A stretch of 64,000 nt of DNA from Orobanche coerulescens (lineage: Eukaryota > Streptophyta > Magnoliopsida > Lamiales > Orobanchaceae): positions 4,513,501 to 4,577,500 of the forward strand of contig CM065819.1 in the NCBI GenBank assembly GCA_033398695.1, in the 5' to 3' direction. A model generated the notes under the pieces. It was not told where the DNA came from. It did no database searches and worked only from the letters and a program-made list of their open reading frames with translations. This document shows positions 47,660-58,535 of the stretch, one piece after another; within the stretch, counting starts at the first letter, position 1; every line of letters starts with the position of its first letter. Both the position numbers and the translations under genes were made by a program.

Positions 47660-48116
47660 GCAGATCAAACAAGAAGATGAAGGCCAGACGAAGAAACCTA
47701 GCTGATCGAGACTACAGGCGATACAACTCACCTGATGCAGATCAATCAAACAAGTTAAACGGTCAACCAGCTAAGTTCTCTATCCCTGTCCGACTCTTGA
47801 ATTTTAAATTATTATTTTTCTACACGTGGCAACTACACGTTCACACGAACTCCACAATGACCAATTAAATCCAACCGTCGTTATTCAATTTTTCAAAAGC
47901 TGGACCACCGATTAATCTTATTTAAATTTTAAAATCTCAAAAGGTGGACCGCCGCTTAAATAAATAAATATTAAATTCCAAACGTCGTTTCAATTTTCTA
48001 TTTAAAGACGGGAAAATCATTTCAACTTTACCTTCTTGAAGCTTTCAAACCCAAGTTTTCAAAGCAGAAATCCTTTTGAACTTTTTATACACTCAGAAAA
48101 TTTTTCTTGCGCAGAA
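47660..48116 (+). promoter_or_regulatory. spacer between pol and ORF2 of P with TATA-like box
   Basis: It has no coding content. It has GGACC.CCG..T repeats (47897, 47944) and, about 110 bp before the ORF2 ATG, CTATTTAAAGACGG (48000). G has CTTTATAAGGACG at the same place before its ORF2 (62324). A conserved TATA-like element here suggests that ORF2 has its own transcript. That is inference. Confidence 0.4.
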
Positions 48117-49054
48117 ATGGAATCGTATTTCGAAGGAGTGAATCTAAAGGCTGTGAAGGACCAAATTATTTTCAGTCTCGTGGTCGATTTCGAGGGGCTG
48201 CTCGAAACAAATCTGGATAACGATGTGTACAACATCATCAGATTTATGAAGACGAATGGGATCTACCCATTCCTAAGCATCAGCCCCAAATTTCTCTACA
48301 AGGAGGCTGTCATCGCATTTTTCAGGGAAGCTAGAGTTTTGGAATCGGGCATCAGGAATTCAGTCTTTGGAGAGGAAGTGGAAATCACTCCGCAGACTGT
48401 CGTAAAGGCTTTCGTGATGAAATCTCACGGCATAACCGTAGAAGCTTTGAAGCAGAACGCATCCGACCTCTGGCTGAAGATCAAGGCTGTTGACCAGCCA
48501 GCTAAATTGAAGCTGACTGCGAAGAGAAGCGAGCTGAGAAAAGAATACCGTTATGAGTTGGATATTACCAACAAAATAATGATGGGTATGGCTAGCAGCT
48601 ACAACCAGTTTTCGTCAGCCAAATTCACGGTTTTGGGAGCCCTAATTCAAGATGAGCCGATTGACTAGGCTAACTATATTTTCAGACAATTGGTGCATGA
48701 AGTAAATAAAGTCCAATGGCTAGATGACGAAAAGAGGTTCAAAACCAAGACTTTGGGACTCGGATTAGTTGGATTCTGGAGCATTTGGGCATGGCAAAGA
48801 GAAATGCAGATCCCTTTCACGTCAATAAGAGGCTTGGTCACCTAGACCAAGAGACTCTAAGAAGATTGGGAAGTGTGAGGAAAGCAGGCAAATTTCTGGA
48901 GGAAATGCCTATCAAACCTACACCTTACACATACCCCTCTAGTTCAGATGAGTCTGAAGACCAAGGCTGACCAGAACTCACTGCGGTCAGACGCAGATCT
49001 GCACTGACAACACTCCTATAGCCCTTCGTTTCAAGAGAAGGGGACCAGCCCCAG
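48117..49054 (+). pseudogene. ORF2 of P, N-terminal part
   Basis: ATG 48117 starts MESYFEGVNLKAVKDQIIFS, closely matching G at 62438. A TAG at 48666 stands where G has TGG, and a shift at about 48760 moves the frame to 48785-48970 (MGMAKRNADPFHVNKRLGHL). The domain is globular, alpha-helical by appearance, without signal peptide or membrane segment. It vaguely recalls the 'putative plant transposon protein' domains found near plant retroelements. Function unknown. H is inserted at 49055. Confidence 0.7.
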
Positions 49055-50370
49055 TGTTAGGCGTATTTTTATGCGCTTATTTATCATTATTTTATATCCA
49101 TTTTGAGCCTAAATCTGCATAAATGAGCTTTTAATGCACTATCTTTATATGTTTTGTAGAAAATTGGAGTCCGGAAGCTCAAACTGCAAAAAATGGCCAA
49201 AACGACAATTTTTGGCCGGGGGCCGCGGCACCCATATGCTGAGCCGCGGCACACGCACGACACACAGAGAGCGCCGAGCTAACTGTACCGGGGGCCACAA
49301 CACAAGGATGCTGAGCCGCGGCCCAGGAAGAAAATGTAGCACCCAGACATAGGCGCTGAAGGTTAGGGGCCGCGGCACAGATTAAGTGAGCCGCGGCCCA
49401 CGGGGCGGTTTTGCTGAATTTGCCGCATTTTTGGGCCGTTTTTTTGGAGCTTGTTCTAAACCTAATTCCCAGACGCATTTTGGAGGCTAAGGACAGCTAT
49501 AAATAAACATTGAAGGTCAGAAAAAGGAGGGAGGATCGAGGAATCGTTGGAGGGGATCGAAGAACACAAGAATCCAGGGAGAGCGGAAATGAGGAGATTG
49601 GTGGGCGACGACAAGACCACGGATCCCTTACGGTTTTCATGAATTTTTTCGCATCTTATTTTCTAGATCTGTTCGAGTAGGATTGTGATTGTAGCCGATT
49701 ATATGACGGTTTGATTTATTTATTTTTATTTCAATTCACTCGTTATTCGTATTGAGTTGGATTTTTCTCATTGTTCTTAATACCTTTTAATTGTCTGGCC
49801 AACAGTTGAATTTATTTGAATGTCTTTATGGATTCGGGAGATGAAATTTAGGCATAGTTCTTGTGCGAAAAATCATGATTGTCGTGAGATAGGGATATAC
49901 TCATGGGAATTGTGAAGCCTATTTATTGTGGGGATTCTTGAACTGTTTTAGCTATTAATTATCTAATTCGAATAGGAATATATCGAGTTAATAATTATTA
50001 GTATTTTCTATCGACTTTGGGAGAAGCTTTAGAATAATTTAGGAATTCCTGGCTTACAATCAATTGAATAAAAATTGAATTGAATTAAATAAAAATCATT
50101 CCTGATTGTTTGAGGTGAAAATCATAATGCTACGCCCTTATTATTATTATTATTATTATTATTAGTAGTATTAGTATTATTTTCTATTTATTTTTCTGCA
50201 ATTAGTTTAGAAATAATTTCTATATAATTGTTCTTCAAATAAAATTCCGAGTTGACTATATTTTGGTACTTAGTAAAATCAGTCCTCGAGGGAACGATAT
50301 CTTACTTATCACTTTATTACTTATTGACACCGTGCACTTGCGGCATAGTGTAAGGGAATTCCTCACAACA
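49055..50370 (+). repeat. 5' LTR of H (1316 bp)
   Basis: It starts TGTTAGGCGTATTTTTATGC and ends GGAATTCCTCACAACA. The same sequence returns at 52846. An (ATT)n microsatellite lies at about 50140-50166 and is shorter in the other LTR. Confidence 0.93.
49222..49506 (+). promoter_or_regulatory. probable U3 promoter of H: GCCGCGGC palindromes and TATA box
   Basis: GCCGCGGC occurs at 49222, 49243, 49369 and 49390 and, incompletely, at about 49313. Units have the form GGGGCCGCGGCAC, about ten bases, GAGCCGCGG. A canonical TATAAATA lies at 49498, about 100 bp downstream. The 3' LTR repeats this at 53014-53298. Confidence 0.6.
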
Positions 50371-50376
50371 AGTTTT

Positions 50377-50394
50377 TGGCGCCGTTGCCGGTGA
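50377..50394 (+). other. primer-binding site of H (tRNA-Asp type)
   Basis: TGGCGCCGTTGCCGGTGA lies six bases after the 5' LTR. It is close to the tRNA-Asp PBS used by Athila/Tat elements. Confidence 0.85.
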
Positions 50395-50493
50395 CTAATT
50401 TTTCGCTAATATCATTACCAAGCGACTCTAATTTTAATTTGAAGTTTTTTTTCTTTAGTTTCTATATTTTTTTCTTTCTGATTTTTTTTCACT

Positions 50494-51164
50494 ATGTTTT
50501 CCTTTGATTATCGTGACCCTTGGCATTTCATAAATTTCGATGATCTTAATAATTTGCCTGATAGAGTTAGTCAGCCCCCTCCCCCGAAACAAAATACCAT
50601 GTTTGAACATTGTGTAGACGCTCTCAAAAATCCTAATAGTACCCCTCTTGAGCGAGAATGTGCAAGTCGTGGTCTTGAGATTCACTATGGTTATTTTCCA
50701 GCTCATCGATTTAGTAGTGAAGTTGAGGGGGAGGTTGAGAAGAAAGACATGCTGAATTTAGGGTCGATCCCCCAGCACCTGATAATTACATAAAGTGTGA
50801 TGAGCTTGTAGAAGAAGTTACCATTGATGATGTTTCCAAAGAAATTTCATTAATTTGTCATCAAACTTCGAATAATAAGGTGAACACTTTTGTGCCTAAA
50901 ATTTTATTAACGGTGCCACGCATAATTTTTCCTAAATCCATATTGGGAGAGATTGGCCCCCTTACTTTTGATTTTGTTGAGGCTGATTCTTTGAGTTCTA
51001 ATGAGGTTGTTCATGATATGTCTGTATTATTTACCCATTCGAACTCTGTTTATTTTTTCATACCTTATAATTATTATATTCTTTCATTATTTTTTGGTTG
51101 TCCGGATAATTATTCTTACTCATTATTTTTGGCAACCAGGCATAAACCAAAGCCTCCCTTGTGA
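50494..51164 (+). pseudogene. small ORF of H, frameshifted, function unknown
   Basis: ATG 50494 opens MFSFDYRDPWHFINFDDLNN and continues to 50793. A one-base shift at about 50765 moves the text to the frame 50880-51164 (VNTFVPKILLTVPRIIFP, then FLATRHKPKPPL). Together about 220 codons. It sits in the gag position but shows no capsid or zinc-knuckle motif. It may be a gene particular to this non-autonomous family or a remnant of gag. Confidence 0.5.
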
Positions 51165-52845
51165 AATAAGAGGCTTATAGATTGCAAGAAGGGGGTATTT
51201 GGCAATCTCCCTAGAAAGAAGCCACGTTAATTTTTTTTTGCCACGTCGTGCTCAAGACGTAAAATAGAGCGCTTGATGGGAGGCAACCCATCATTTTTAC
51301 TTGCTTTCTAGTTAGTTGTTTTTATTTGAGTTTTCATTAATAATTTTTTCTCTTTGTTTTGTTATTTCGTTTGGATTCGTGTATTCTTGTTGGCCCTTAT
51401 TTCTCTAATATTTTTTTTTAACCCCAATGAGTTATTATCCTTCATATTCTAGTCTTTCTTGACTTAATGCCTATAGTTATTTCATGACTAGAGACTAAGT
51501 TTGGGGGTCCCTGGTGATGTTGGGCATGATTTGAAGTATGGATTGACAGACGATTCTACTCAGACATGTGCTGGCGTTCAAGAAGACATTTGGAATAAGA
51601 TTCACTTTTCCTTATCTCTTTTATTGTCACATGAGTTTTATTGTTGATTGTGTAGTGGAATAAATTGAAGCATGCGATATTTTCTTAATTTTTCTTGGTT
51701 ATAAATTGCGATTTCATCATTGCTTTATTTTTCTTGCATGCTGTTGATGGTTTTTGCCAAAAAAACGTGAATTTTTTGTGAATTTTTCGTGCTTTTTTGT
51801 GTAAAACTGATGTTACGATACTGATTTCTCTTTGAAGAAATGGTTGACTTTTGGTCGAGTTGCAGTCAGCGATATTTGTTTCCGTTGAGTATTCATTTAG
51901 GTCCGAAATTTTTTTCGTTTTTTTAGAAATTTTAGCGTATAAGAAAGGAGACATACGTGTTTTCAAATCACTGTCTATATGTTTGGTTATACTTTTCGCG
52001 TAGCTAGTCGTCCAGTAACATGAGTCTTGTGGGCACTTAAAGTGAGTTTAGAGTCGGACAGTTTTTCCCAAAACGTCGAGATATTATACATGTTCTATGA
52101 TGGGAAGTCTAGTAACCGGGGGTATTCACGTGATCCGTTGTTTACTCTCGCGTAAAATGACAACCCTGAATAGACTAATGGTTTAGAAATATCGCATTAC
52201 CGATGATGGGAAGCCTAGTAACCGGGGGTATTCACGTGACCCGTTGTTTACTCTCGCGTAAAACAGCAACCTTGACATGCGGGAATTGCTATTCGAGTTT
52301 TTTCTCCGCTGTAGAGGGGGACTTAGTAACTAGAAGCATCCATATGCCCCATGAGTGTCTTTTACGTCAAACGGTTCCCCAATACATGAGAATGGAAATC
52401 CACCTAGGATTATCCCGATGAAACATCCCGAGATCCGAACCTAGTGGTTAACTCGAATCTTTATTATGATCATACAAAAAGGGAATGCTGTCAGAGGAGT
52501 AATTTTGGTGATGAAACTCTTAAATTTTGCCACTATACTGTGGACTGGGCGAGTTGGCTTGTTTACTCTAACCCTTTGTATTGGCGGTCGGTTAAATTCA
52601 CGCTTGTTAATCTTTGAGCTTGATTTTCCTCATAAACGATTGATTAACACTAAAATGGTTACTTTGTGGAATCAGTGTCCTTGATGTGACTCACTATTAC
52701 GATACTCGTATTATTCTTTGAGATTTCCAGGGTAGTATTGATTAAGTTGAGCACTATGGATTTGCATAATCATTCACGATATTTTTTTATTTGAAATTGA
52801 TTCTTTTTGCTTGAGGACAAGCAAAGGCTCAAGTTTGGGGGTATT
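51165..52845 (+). other. non-coding interior of H, with polypurine tract
   Basis: It includes GGGAGGCAACCCAT at about 51279, CTAAGTTTGGGGG at about 51498, and TTGAGGACAAGCAA leading to the polypurine tract TTTGGGGGTATT (52834-52845). These are standard tail phrases of Athila/Tat-like elements. No domain is visible in its ORFs. Confidence 0.75.
52099..52310 (+). repeat. 106-bp tandem duplication in H
   Basis: Units start at 52099 and 52205 with GATGGGAAG.CTAGTAACC and GTTTACTCTCGCGTAAAA. The pair is in the non-coding interior. Confidence 0.85.
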
Positions 52846-54153
52846 TGTTAGGCGTATTTTTATGCGCTTATTTATCATTATTTTATATCCATTTTGAGCC
52901 TAAATCTGCATAAATGAGCTTTTAATGCACTATCTTTATATGTTTTGTAGAAAATTGGAGTCCATAAGCTCAAACGGTGAAAAACGGGCCAAAACGACAA
53001 TTTTTGGCCTGGGGCCGCGGCACCCATATGCTGAGCCGCGGCACACGCACGGCACACAGAGAGCGCCGAGCTAACTGTACCGGGGGCCGCGGCACAAGGA
53101 TGCTGAGCCGCTGCCCAGGAAGAAAATGTAGCGCCTAGGCATAGGCGCTGAAGGTTAGGGGCCGCGGCACAGATTAAGTGAGCCGCGGCCCACGGGGCGG
53201 TTTTGCTGAATTTGCCGCGTTTCTGGGCCGTTTTTTTAGAGCCTGTTCTTAACCTAATTCCCGGACGCGTTTTGTAGGCTAGGAACAGCTATAAATAAAC
53301 ATTGAAGGTCAGAAAAAGGAGGGAGGATCGAGGAATCCTTGGAGGGGATCGAAGAACACAAGAATCCAGGGAGAGCGGAAACGAGGAGATTGGTGGGCGA
53401 CGACAAGACCACAGATCCCTTACGGTTTTCCTGAATTTTTCCACATCTTATTTTCTAGATCTGTTCGAGTACGATTGTGATTGTAGCCGATTACATGACA
53501 GTTTGATTTATTTATTTTTATTTCAATTCACTCGTTATTCGTATTGAGTTGGATTTTTCTTATTGTTTTTAATACCTTTTAATTGTCTGGCCAATAGTTG
53601 AATTGATTTGAATGTCTTTATGGATTCGGGAGATGAAATTTAGGCATAGTTCTTGTGAGAAAAATCATGATTGTCGTGAGATAGGGATATACTCATGGGA
53701 ATTGTGAAGCCTATTTATTGTGGGGATTAATGAACTGTTTTAGCTATTAATTATCTAATTCGAATAGGAATATATCGAGTTAATAATTATTAGTATTTTC
53801 TATCGACTTTGGGAGAAGATTTAGAATAATTTAGGAATTCCTGGCTTACAATCATTTGAATAAAAATTGAATTGAATAAAATAAAAATCATTTCTGATTG
53901 TTTGAGGTGAAAATCATAATGCTACGCCCTTATTATTATTATTATTATTAGTATTAGTATTATTTTCTATTTATTTTTCTGCAATTAGTTTAGAAATAAT
54001 TTCTATATAATTGTTCTTCAAATAAAATTACGAGTTGACTATATTTTGGTACTTAGTAAAATCAGTCCTCGAGGGAACGATATCTTACTTATCACTTTAT
54101 TACTTGTTTACACCGTGCACTTGCGGCATAGTGTGAGGGAATTCCTCACAACA
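52846..54153 (+). repeat. 3' LTR of H (1308 bp)
   Basis: Same ends as the 5' LTR, with scattered substitutions. The GCCGCGGC palindromes and TATAAATA are kept. The target duplication CCCAG follows at 54154. Confidence 0.93.
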
Positions 54154-54980
54154 CCCAGGAGAGCCAGTTTTGATTCAATCCTTACCGGAACCCTCCCCCA
54201 AGAGGCCATGGCGTCTAATTTTTGAAGAGGAAGAGCAATCAGATCATCCATCTGCACCTGAACCTGCCCCTGCAGATCAGATGCAGATCATCCCTTCACC
54301 CGTTCTTATTCCTGACCAATCAAACCTTATTTCTGAAGAGATCTCTCGGATCACCCTGTCAGACATGTTTGAAGAAGAAGAAGCCAATTTAATTATCCAC
54401 ATCCCTGAAGCAGATTACTCATTCAACCTGCTAGAGAACAATTCCCTGAGCCTATCTGTAGAGCAGCTTCAAACGGTAAAACATCATGCTCTTAAAACTT
54501 CATATACCAATGTTTTCTAGGAATTGAAGACTTTAAAATCCTTTCCATTTACTCAACTGCAATTGTTTGTTGAAATGAGTAGCTGGGACTTTCCCCAGGC
54601 TACGTATCAAGTGCTCATGGGCTTCTGCTATGAGACAGATGCAATTTTAATACTCCAAGAGAACTGGTTCATGTCCCATTTTAAAACCAACATGGACCAG
54701 CTCATCCATCTTATTATGGAAAGTGTTTTGGACAGTTCTTTAGATGAGGATGGAGAAGTTGAAGAAAAAGAAATAAGAATAGAAGAGATAGCGGAGGAAG
54801 ATAAGATAGCAGTTGAAAAAGAAGAAAATATGATAGTTGAAGAAAAAGGAGAGGAAGTAAGAGAGGAGGAAGAAGATGAAAAAGAGGAAGAAAATATTGA
54901 AGTTGAAAAACAATCTGCTGAAGAAGAACAAGAAAAGGTAGAAGAATTGGAGGAGGAAGAAGAAGATGATGAAGGAGAAG
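54154..54980 (+). pseudogene. ORF2 of P, C-terminal acidic part
   Basis: It resumes after H with LPEPSPKRPWRLIFEEEEQS, then NLIIHIPEADYSFNLLENN and SLSVEQLQTVKHHALK, matching G. A TAG at about 54518 interrupts it, near but not at the codon where G has a stop. After LFVEMSSWDFPQATYQVLM and ENWFMSHFKTNMDQ come about 80 residues with a very high share of E, D and K. The frame ends at AGAAG where the LTR of G begins. Confidence 0.75.
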
Positions 54981-56400
54981 TGTTAGGAATACTTGTTAGA
55001 TTTTGATGATGTCATCAGTATAAATTCAAATGTTTATTACTTGGCAAAAATGTAAAGAAAAACCAAACGAGTATCTTCCATAGGCCAAATATGTTAAGTG
55101 TAAAACTTGGTAAAATGTAAAGAAGAACCAAATGAGTATCTTCTACAGGCCAAAAATAAGTTAGGCTAAAAATCGGCTAAGTACTAAAAATCAGCTGAGT
55201 TCATCAGAGAGGTACAACCGAGTGAAGTCAGAGTAGTTCTGGTCAACAAAAATCATCAGTGATGTTTGACCAGACTGCAGTCAAGATACCTCAGACAAGT
55301 CATCTGATCAGACAAGTCCTAAACAGTGAACATCAGAGAGGTCCAGACTGCAGAGAAGTTAACTGCACATCAGCCTAGTCGAGATCAGCTAACTACTCCA
55401 AGTCCACGTCAGCATGCGTTGAAAAGTCAAATATTACGGAAAGTCACATGCATCGTGAAGAGACAAATTGGAGTGATTCCCGCTAAAGATATGAATTAAA
55501 ATAATTCATCCAGACCCACCTTGAAGACTTTAATCGTATTATATTCAAAATATTCGGCGATCACATGCAGAGTCTTCACAACGGTGGGAAGATAGATTAA
55601 AATATGGGAATGCAGCCTTGCAACGTTCAGAAAGAAAACAATGCAGTCTACCTCTCCAACGGACGGATTTGTTGAAAAGATTTGCAACGGCTATGAAGAA
55701 AACCTCAGAGATCGTGACCTATATATATCCGAAGATTTGAAGCTGAGCATACACAACGATTAGAAAACCGGTGCGAACATACTTTCAAGCGATCAAAGCA
55801 TTCAAGCAATCTAAAAGCGAAATACAGCATCATGAAAAGAGCGGTTCTAAAAAGTTCATACTTGAAGAAGCTCTTAGTTGGAGAAGACAAAAACTCGTGT
55901 CTTAAAACCTAAGTTAGGGGTACTTCACTGGTTGAAGTTTGAGACTGTAAAGGCATCCAAGGATCGAGGATGAAGAGGTGCAATGCAGTCAAGTGTGTAA
56001 CAACGGCACGGATTTCCACTGGTTGGAAGCTGTTGTAGTTTGGTTGAATCACTGTAATATTTATCACTGGTTGAAAATTATAGTGAATTCATCTCCAACT
56101 GGTTTGGAGAAAAGTGGATTAGTAGAGGATTACCCCACCTCTGAGACCACTATAATCGCCTGCGTATTTTACAGCTTTATTGCATCATACTTTAACTGCT
56201 GCATTCATTGTTAAGTGTTTCATTAGTTGTTCTGTATTCGTCATCACCTGACTTCCGCACGTATTAAGAACGAACGACTCCAAGTCATTTGTTTATCTAT
56301 CAGCTGAAGAAACTTACTCTTTCAGAAAAAGAGTTTAAGAGTTTCAATAAGTCTATTCATCCCCCCTCTAGACTTATTCCTGGACGACTTGTGACCTACA
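54981..56400 (+). repeat. 5' LTR of G (1420 bp)
   Basis: It starts TGTTAGGAATACTTGTTAG and ends GACTTGTGACCTACA. It aligns with the minus-strand LTR of F. TATATATAT at 55720-55728 is the likely TATA box. Confidence 0.9.
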
Positions 56401-56402
56401 AG

Positions 56403-56416
56403 TGGTATCAGAGAGG
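56403..56416 (+). other. primer-binding site of G
   Basis: TGGTATCAGAGAGG follows the LTR end by two bases and is identical to P. It is of initiator tRNA-Met type. Confidence 0.85.
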
Positions 56417-56478
56417 TTGGTTCATTTATTTCACGAACCAGATCTATATCAGAGATATATCTTTACTCTCATTTTATA

Positions 56479-58535
56479 ATGGAACACATGCATTCTAGAC
56501 TCCCTGTGTTTTCAGTTGACGAGTATGATCTTTGTAAGATAAGGATGCAGGCACACTTATCTTCAATTCATGATGACATGTGGTGCATCATAGAAGCTGG
56601 TCCATTCATCTTTGAGAAGGGAAACACTGCAGAGGAGATCGCAGCAGGGAAGCCAGAGAAGATTCCAAAGAAGAGGACAGAGCTGACTCCTGAAGAAATA
56701 AAGTTGGCCAATCTTGATAACCGGGCCAGAGATGTGCTATATCAAACTCTTGACAAATCCACCATGGTCAAAATCAAGAATTGCAAGAATGCCAAATAAA
56801 TCTGGGACACATTAGCCCTAATGTGTGAAGGAACGGAGCTGATCAAGGAAAACAAGTTGTCAATTGCTATTAAAAAATTTGACAACTTCAAAATGAAGAA
56901 TGGCGAATCCATAGACCAAGTGGACACAAGGTTCACTGAGATTATCAATGAAATCAACTCCCTCGGCAAATCTTATGGCAATAGGGAGATGGCACTGAAG
57001 GTTCTAAGATCTCTCAATCCTGAATGGAGTATGAAGGCAGTGGCCATGAGAGAATCCAAGGATCTTAATAAAATAAAGATCCAAGAGCTGTTCTCTGATC
57101 TAAAGGCTTATGAGTTCGAGCTTCCAAGCTCATCCTCAACTGAGCCTGCAGAGAAGGGAATAGACTTTGCAGCCGAGTCCCCCGCCAAGAGCTTATCTGA
57201 TGTAAAGCCTCCAAATCCACTGGATTTTGAGGAAGAAATGGCGTTTATAATGCAAAGGTTCAACAACTTCCGGAAAAACTATTCCAAATACAAGAAAAAC
57301 TATAAGGAGAATCCTTAAGAAATCGTAAAGTCGAAGTCGGTAGGTGGAGTGCTACAATTGTCACAAGACAGGACACATCCAAATCGACTGTCCTGATCTC
57401 AAGAAGGACGAGAGCAAGAAGGAGGTGGGCAGAAAAAAAAAAAAGAAGGAAGGCCCTCATCGGAGAAGATCAGGAGCATGTAGAATCAAGCAGCGGATTC
57501 TTTTCTGATGATGATGAAGAGTATGACTGCCTGATGGCCAACTTAGCTGATGAAGAGGTAACATCAAAACCCTCTAGTTCAAATACTTGATTCGGCCATG
57601 TCACAAGATATGGATCTGCACGAACCAAGAAATCAGCTATTTAAAGATTTTGAGACACTTAAATCGCACACCTAGTCAGATCGAGAAGACTCTGTGCAAG
57701 ATGAGAATAGCGGTGAAAAATGATTTTGAAAACTCACTTAGAATCAATAAGGTTGAGATAATCAAATGACTTTAAAAACCAGGCTGATGTTAATACATCT
57801 AAGACAAATCGACTAACTGTTTTACTTAAAGAAAAATCAGCTGCACTTGCTCATGTCAAAGCTGAATTTACTAAGCTGAGTCAGGCAAATAAGACTCAGG
57901 CGCAGGAAATAACCTCCCTGAAGGCGTCTTCAACCCTGGAAGAATTGTGTACTAATAAAAGGCCACTATATTCCGTGATCGTGCCTCGATATGATCCTCA
58001 CACTCCCTCTAGTTCTAAAACCACTTTTATCAAGGGAGAAACAATTGTCTCGACTGCTGAGCCTACATACAAACCGATATTTAAAAATAGGCAACAGCCA
58101 AGTCACAAGTCTAGGCTGCAGCCAGGTTACACAAGGCAGCCACCTAGACAAACGACTAGGCAATGGCCCAGGCAGAAGCAGCAGCCCAGACAACATGCCC
58201 ACTATTATCAACAACTCCCTAAAAACAGATTTCAAAATGGGAGGGGCATATGGAAACCTCAAGGTTATCCTAATTTCCAAAATGAACAAGTGTGGAGACC
58301 TCAAAGATTTAATAAATGGTCTCAGCCAAGATTTAGAAATGGCCCACACTATCAATATTTTGAGGAATATCCGGTATACAATCCCAAGAGGAGATTCAGA
58401 CCTCGACCTTACACACCTTATAAGGGTAACAATAATAACAATTTCTACAATCCAAGGAGAAATCAATTCTCCAGGAAACCGACTAACCCTAGAGGACCCA
58501 CACAGATTTGGGTACCTAAATCTCTGCTTGTTTGA
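56479..58535 (+). pseudogene. gag: gag of G with full coiled-coil/basic linker
   Basis: ATG 56479 starts MEHMHSRLPVFSVDEYDLCKIR. TAA at about 56797 replaces a glutamate codon. The frame is open again over 56821-57318. A shift near 57318 precedes the zinc knuckle (57350-57391). The part after NLADEE (57541-57950) is degenerate, with stops; it includes KSAALAHVKAEFTKLSQANK (coiled coil). 57945-58535 is a basic stretch rich in Q, R, P, N and Y, ending GPTQIWVPKSLLV. The last part resembles the gag tail of A. Confidence 0.85.

Larger units (their letters stand above)
49055..54153 (+). mobile_element. non-autonomous Athila/Tat-like LTR element H (5.1 kb)
   Basis: LTRs at 49055-50370 and 52846-54153, a tRNA-Asp-type PBS, a polypurine tract TTTGGGGGTATT and a perfect CCCAG target duplication (49050-49054 and 54154-54158). 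The interior has no RT, integrase or protease. PBS, polypurine tract and the phrase GGGAGGCAACCCAT before the tail are those of Athila/Tat gypsy elements. The two LTRs are very similar, so the insertion is fairly young. It splits ORF2 of P. Confidence 0.92.
42973..54980 (+). mobile_element. Sirevirus-like copia P with extra ORF2, split by H
   Basis: The order is truncated 5' LTR, PBS, gag, pol and ORF2 (48117-49054 and 54154-54980), ending in ORF2 at the LTR of G. No 3' LTR of its own in plus orientation is visible, and no polypurine tract precedes 54981. Compared with G it lacks about 1 kb of the gag-protease linker. Confidence 0.8.

Noticed and set aside
50140..50166. (ATT)n microsatellite
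   Set aside because: Simple repeat inside the LTR of H, shorter in the other LTR; ordinary slippage.
52203..52684. Two 72-codon plus ORFs in H
   Set aside because: They lie in and after the 106-bp tandem repeat of the non-coding interior and show no domain.
54740..54931. Minus-strand ORF rich in F, L and Y that looks like membrane segments
   Set aside because: It is the complement of the GAA/GAG-rich acidic run of ORF2, which gives TTC/CTC codons.
54981..56400. LTR of G considered as the 3' LTR of P shared with G
   Set aside because: No polypurine tract precedes it and it starts inside ORF2, before the basic C-terminus seen in F; an insertion fits better.
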